Assembly: GCF_002153655.1 (NCBI RefSeq)
Contig: NZ_JOPJ01000014.1
Location: 55,958 to 119,957 of the forward strand
Direction: 5' to 3'
Origin: Acetobacter okinawensis
GTDB taxonomy: Bacteria; Pseudomonadota; Alphaproteobacteria; Acetobacterales; Acetobacteraceae
DNA length: 64,000 nucleotides
This document shows, in pieces, positions 62,611 through 64,000 of this stretch. Made by a program: the position numbers and the translations under genes. The first letter of the stretch is position 1. Every line of letters starts with the position of its first letter. The notes beneath the pieces were generated by a model. The model was given only the letters and a program-made list of their open reading frames with translations, was not told the origin of the DNA and did no database searches.

Positions 62611-62645
62611 TGGTCTGCCGTGGGATAGCATGGGATGGCATGGGA
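62611..62645. promoter_or_regulatory. MraZ-box array upstream of mraZ
   Basis: TGGGA occurs at 62621-62625, 62631-62635 and 62641-62645, an exact 10-bp period (5-bp box, 5-bp spacer), with a degenerate TGGTC at 62611-62615. Three TGGGN repeats with 5-nt spacers are the known MraZ site in Escherichia coli. Here the boxes read on the strand opposite to mraZ and lie 77-111 bp upstream of its start. Confidence 0.85.
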
Positions 62646-62663
62646 CGCAAATTAAAAGCGAAG

Positions 62664-62685
62664 AAAAAACAGCAGAAAACTGCCG
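62664..62685 (-). terminator. Short intrinsic terminator between rnpB and mraZ
   Basis: On the minus strand CGGCAG-TTTT-CTGCTG makes a 6-bp stem (one wobble) followed by six T. It lies about 165 bp downstream of the mature rnpB end and just upstream of the MraZ boxes, so it probably ends the rnpB transcript or attenuates read-through into dcw. Confidence 0.6.
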
Positions 62686-62848
62686 TTTATAAAGTATTCA
62701 TACTTACTTCGGGGTCTACGCGGATGTATTGATCGCCCGGAATCGCACGTGGAAAAGACATTATTTGTTCATGTTATGTTCTGTTGCGGTAAAATATGGC
62801 ACGCAAAAGCCCATGTGCGGTCTTGCATTAAAGGGGGAGGGGAGTTGA
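62686..62848. other. Spacer between rnpB and the mraZ regulatory region
   Basis: Non-coding, moderately AT-rich. A small inverted repeat AAGTAT-TC-ATACTT lies near 62690-62703. I see no RNA gene; the rest of the mraZ upstream region carries the terminator and the MraZ boxes. Confidence 0.4.
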
Positions 62849-63264
<416 letters not shown>

Positions 63265-63268
63265 GCGC

Positions 63269-63297
63269 ACCCTGCGTTGGCGGCAGGCGCAGGTCAA
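63269..63297 (-). promoter_or_regulatory. Probable rnpB promoter
   Basis: On the minus strand TTGACC (63292-63297) is followed after exactly 17 bp by CAGGGT (63269-63274), a few bp before the mature RNA 5' end. The -35 is near consensus; the -10 is weak, as often in GC-rich alphaproteobacteria. Confidence 0.5.
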
Positions 63298-63356
63298 GGG
63301 CTTTGTGGCGTAAAAGCGCTCTTGGCAGCATGGGGTAAGAATGCACATCATACGCA

Positions 63357-64000
63357 ATGCCCGATTTTACGCTTCCGCCATCCGCGTCTGTCCCGCTTGT
63401 GCCCAACCTGTCCTCACGCGTGCTGCTGGGGGTAATCCGCAGGCAGGAGCGGCGTAAAAAGCGGCAGGCCGACCACGCAGCCCATCCGACCGATGCGCAG
63501 GAGTGTCGCCACCCCGATGCAAAGCCAGCCCCCTTGGCACCTGAGCACTCGAGCGCGCATCAGCATTTTTTGCATGTCTTGCGTAGGGCTATGGACACAC
63601 CCTCCTTCCCCCAGCGTCTGTCCGCCCTGCCATTGCGGCGGGTGATGAGCGTAAAACTGCCCGGGGCAACGGGGCTTTTGTCTGCGCGGCTGTATGTTCC
63701 GCGCGGGCGGGTGCGGGGGGCTGTTCTGTATTTGCATGGGGGAGGGTTTGTGCATTGCGGGCTGAATTCGCACCACGGCATATGCTGCCGCCTTGCGCGC
63801 GAGTCAGGGGCTGCGGTGTTGCTGCCAGACTATGCTTTAGCACCTGAACACCCTTTTCCCGCTGCTGTGGAGGATGCGCGTGCGGCCCTGTGCTGGCTTG
63901 CGCGTGCGAGTGCGCGGTACTGGGGTGGGCAGGTAGGTGTTGCGGGCGATAGTGCGGGGGGGAATCTGGCGGCGGTGCTGGCGCAGGAGGGGCGGGGGGG
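63357..64000 (+). CDS. Alpha/beta hydrolase of the HSL family, 3' end outside window
   Basis: Esterase/lipase-like. The frame opens at ATG 63357 and runs to the right edge (about 214 residues visible). The HSL oxyanion motif HGGGF occurs in YLHGGGFVHCG, then LLPDYALAPEHPFPAAVEDAR and the nucleophile elbow GDSAGGNLAAVLA. The catalytic Asp and His are beyond the window. The first 70 residues are basic and unusual for the family, so the true start may be later (for example ATG 63591, MDTPSFPQRLSALPL). Substrate unknown. It is divergent from rnpB. Confidence 0.85.
   Translation, partial: MPDFTLPPSASVPLVPNLSSRVLLGVIRRQERRKKRQADHAAHPTDAQECRHPDAKPAPLAPEHSSAHQHFLHVLRRAMDTPSFPQRLSALPLRRVMSVKLPGATGLLSARLYVPRGRVRGAVLYLHGGGFVHCGLNSHHGICCRLARESGAAVLLPDYALAPEHPFPAAVEDARAALCWLARASARYWGGQVGVAGDSAGGNLAAVLAQEGRG

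Overview
The window is a chromosomal segment of an alphaproteobacterium. Gene content and protein character point to Acetobacteraceae, close to Acetobacter and its relatives: class II DAHP synthase, PPDK next to its regulatory protein, an ELM1-family protein, and a long dcw cluster continuing into lpxC-bamD-recN-ligA. The DNA is GC-rich with strongly GC-biased third codon positions, except for one AT-rich block near the left end. I saw no rRNA, tRNA, CRISPR array, insertion sequence or prophage.

Left part (1-18 kb): the C-terminal part of glyA with its terminator; an AT-rich pair (polytopic membrane protein plus GT2 glycosyltransferase) that looks acquired; two DEAD-box RNA helicases; an MgtC/SapB protein; an AstE/AspA-type metallo-deacylase; an ELM1-family protein; a metal-sensor/MFS pair resembling nreAB; serB diverging from miaA; and the branched-chain amino-acid operon ilvB-ilvN-ilvC ending in a strong terminator.

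Metal part (18.6-25 kb): a minus-strand copper operon (Cys/His-rich exported protein, CopA multicopper oxidase, CopB outer-membrane protein, CsoR-type repressor) divergent from a two-HMA copper P-type ATPase. A near-perfect C-tract/G-tract palindrome lies in the divergent promoter region and is a good candidate CsoR operator. A HAD-like exported protein with a degenerate catalytic motif follows.

Middle part (26-37 kb): gltX, a nicotinate phosphoribosyltransferase, class II DAHP synthase, two small secreted proteins of unknown function around a YigZ/IMPACT gene, the PPDK regulatory protein and pyruvate phosphate dikinase.

Right part (36.7-63.3 kb): one long minus-strand block, read right to left as rnpB, then mraZ-rsmH-ftsL-ftsI-murE-murF-mraY-murD-ftsW-murG-murC-murB-ddl-ftsQ-ftsA-ftsZ, then lpxC, bamD, recN, ligA. 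Most dcw junctions are 4-nt ATGA stop/start overlaps. Upstream of mraZ are TGGGA repeats at exact 10-bp spacing, as expected for MraZ boxes, and upstream of recN is a GTTC-N7-GTTC motif matching the alphaproteobacterial LexA box. The window ends inside an HSL-family alpha/beta hydrolase.

Most of the window is ordinary housekeeping DNA and I found no convincing wholly new system. The most interesting items are the copper regulon architecture, the very long Pro/Ala-rich C-terminus on FtsL, the AT-rich glycosyltransferase pair, the pair of uncharacterised small secreted proteins, and a Glu in place of the usual Asp in the TPP-metal motif of IlvB.
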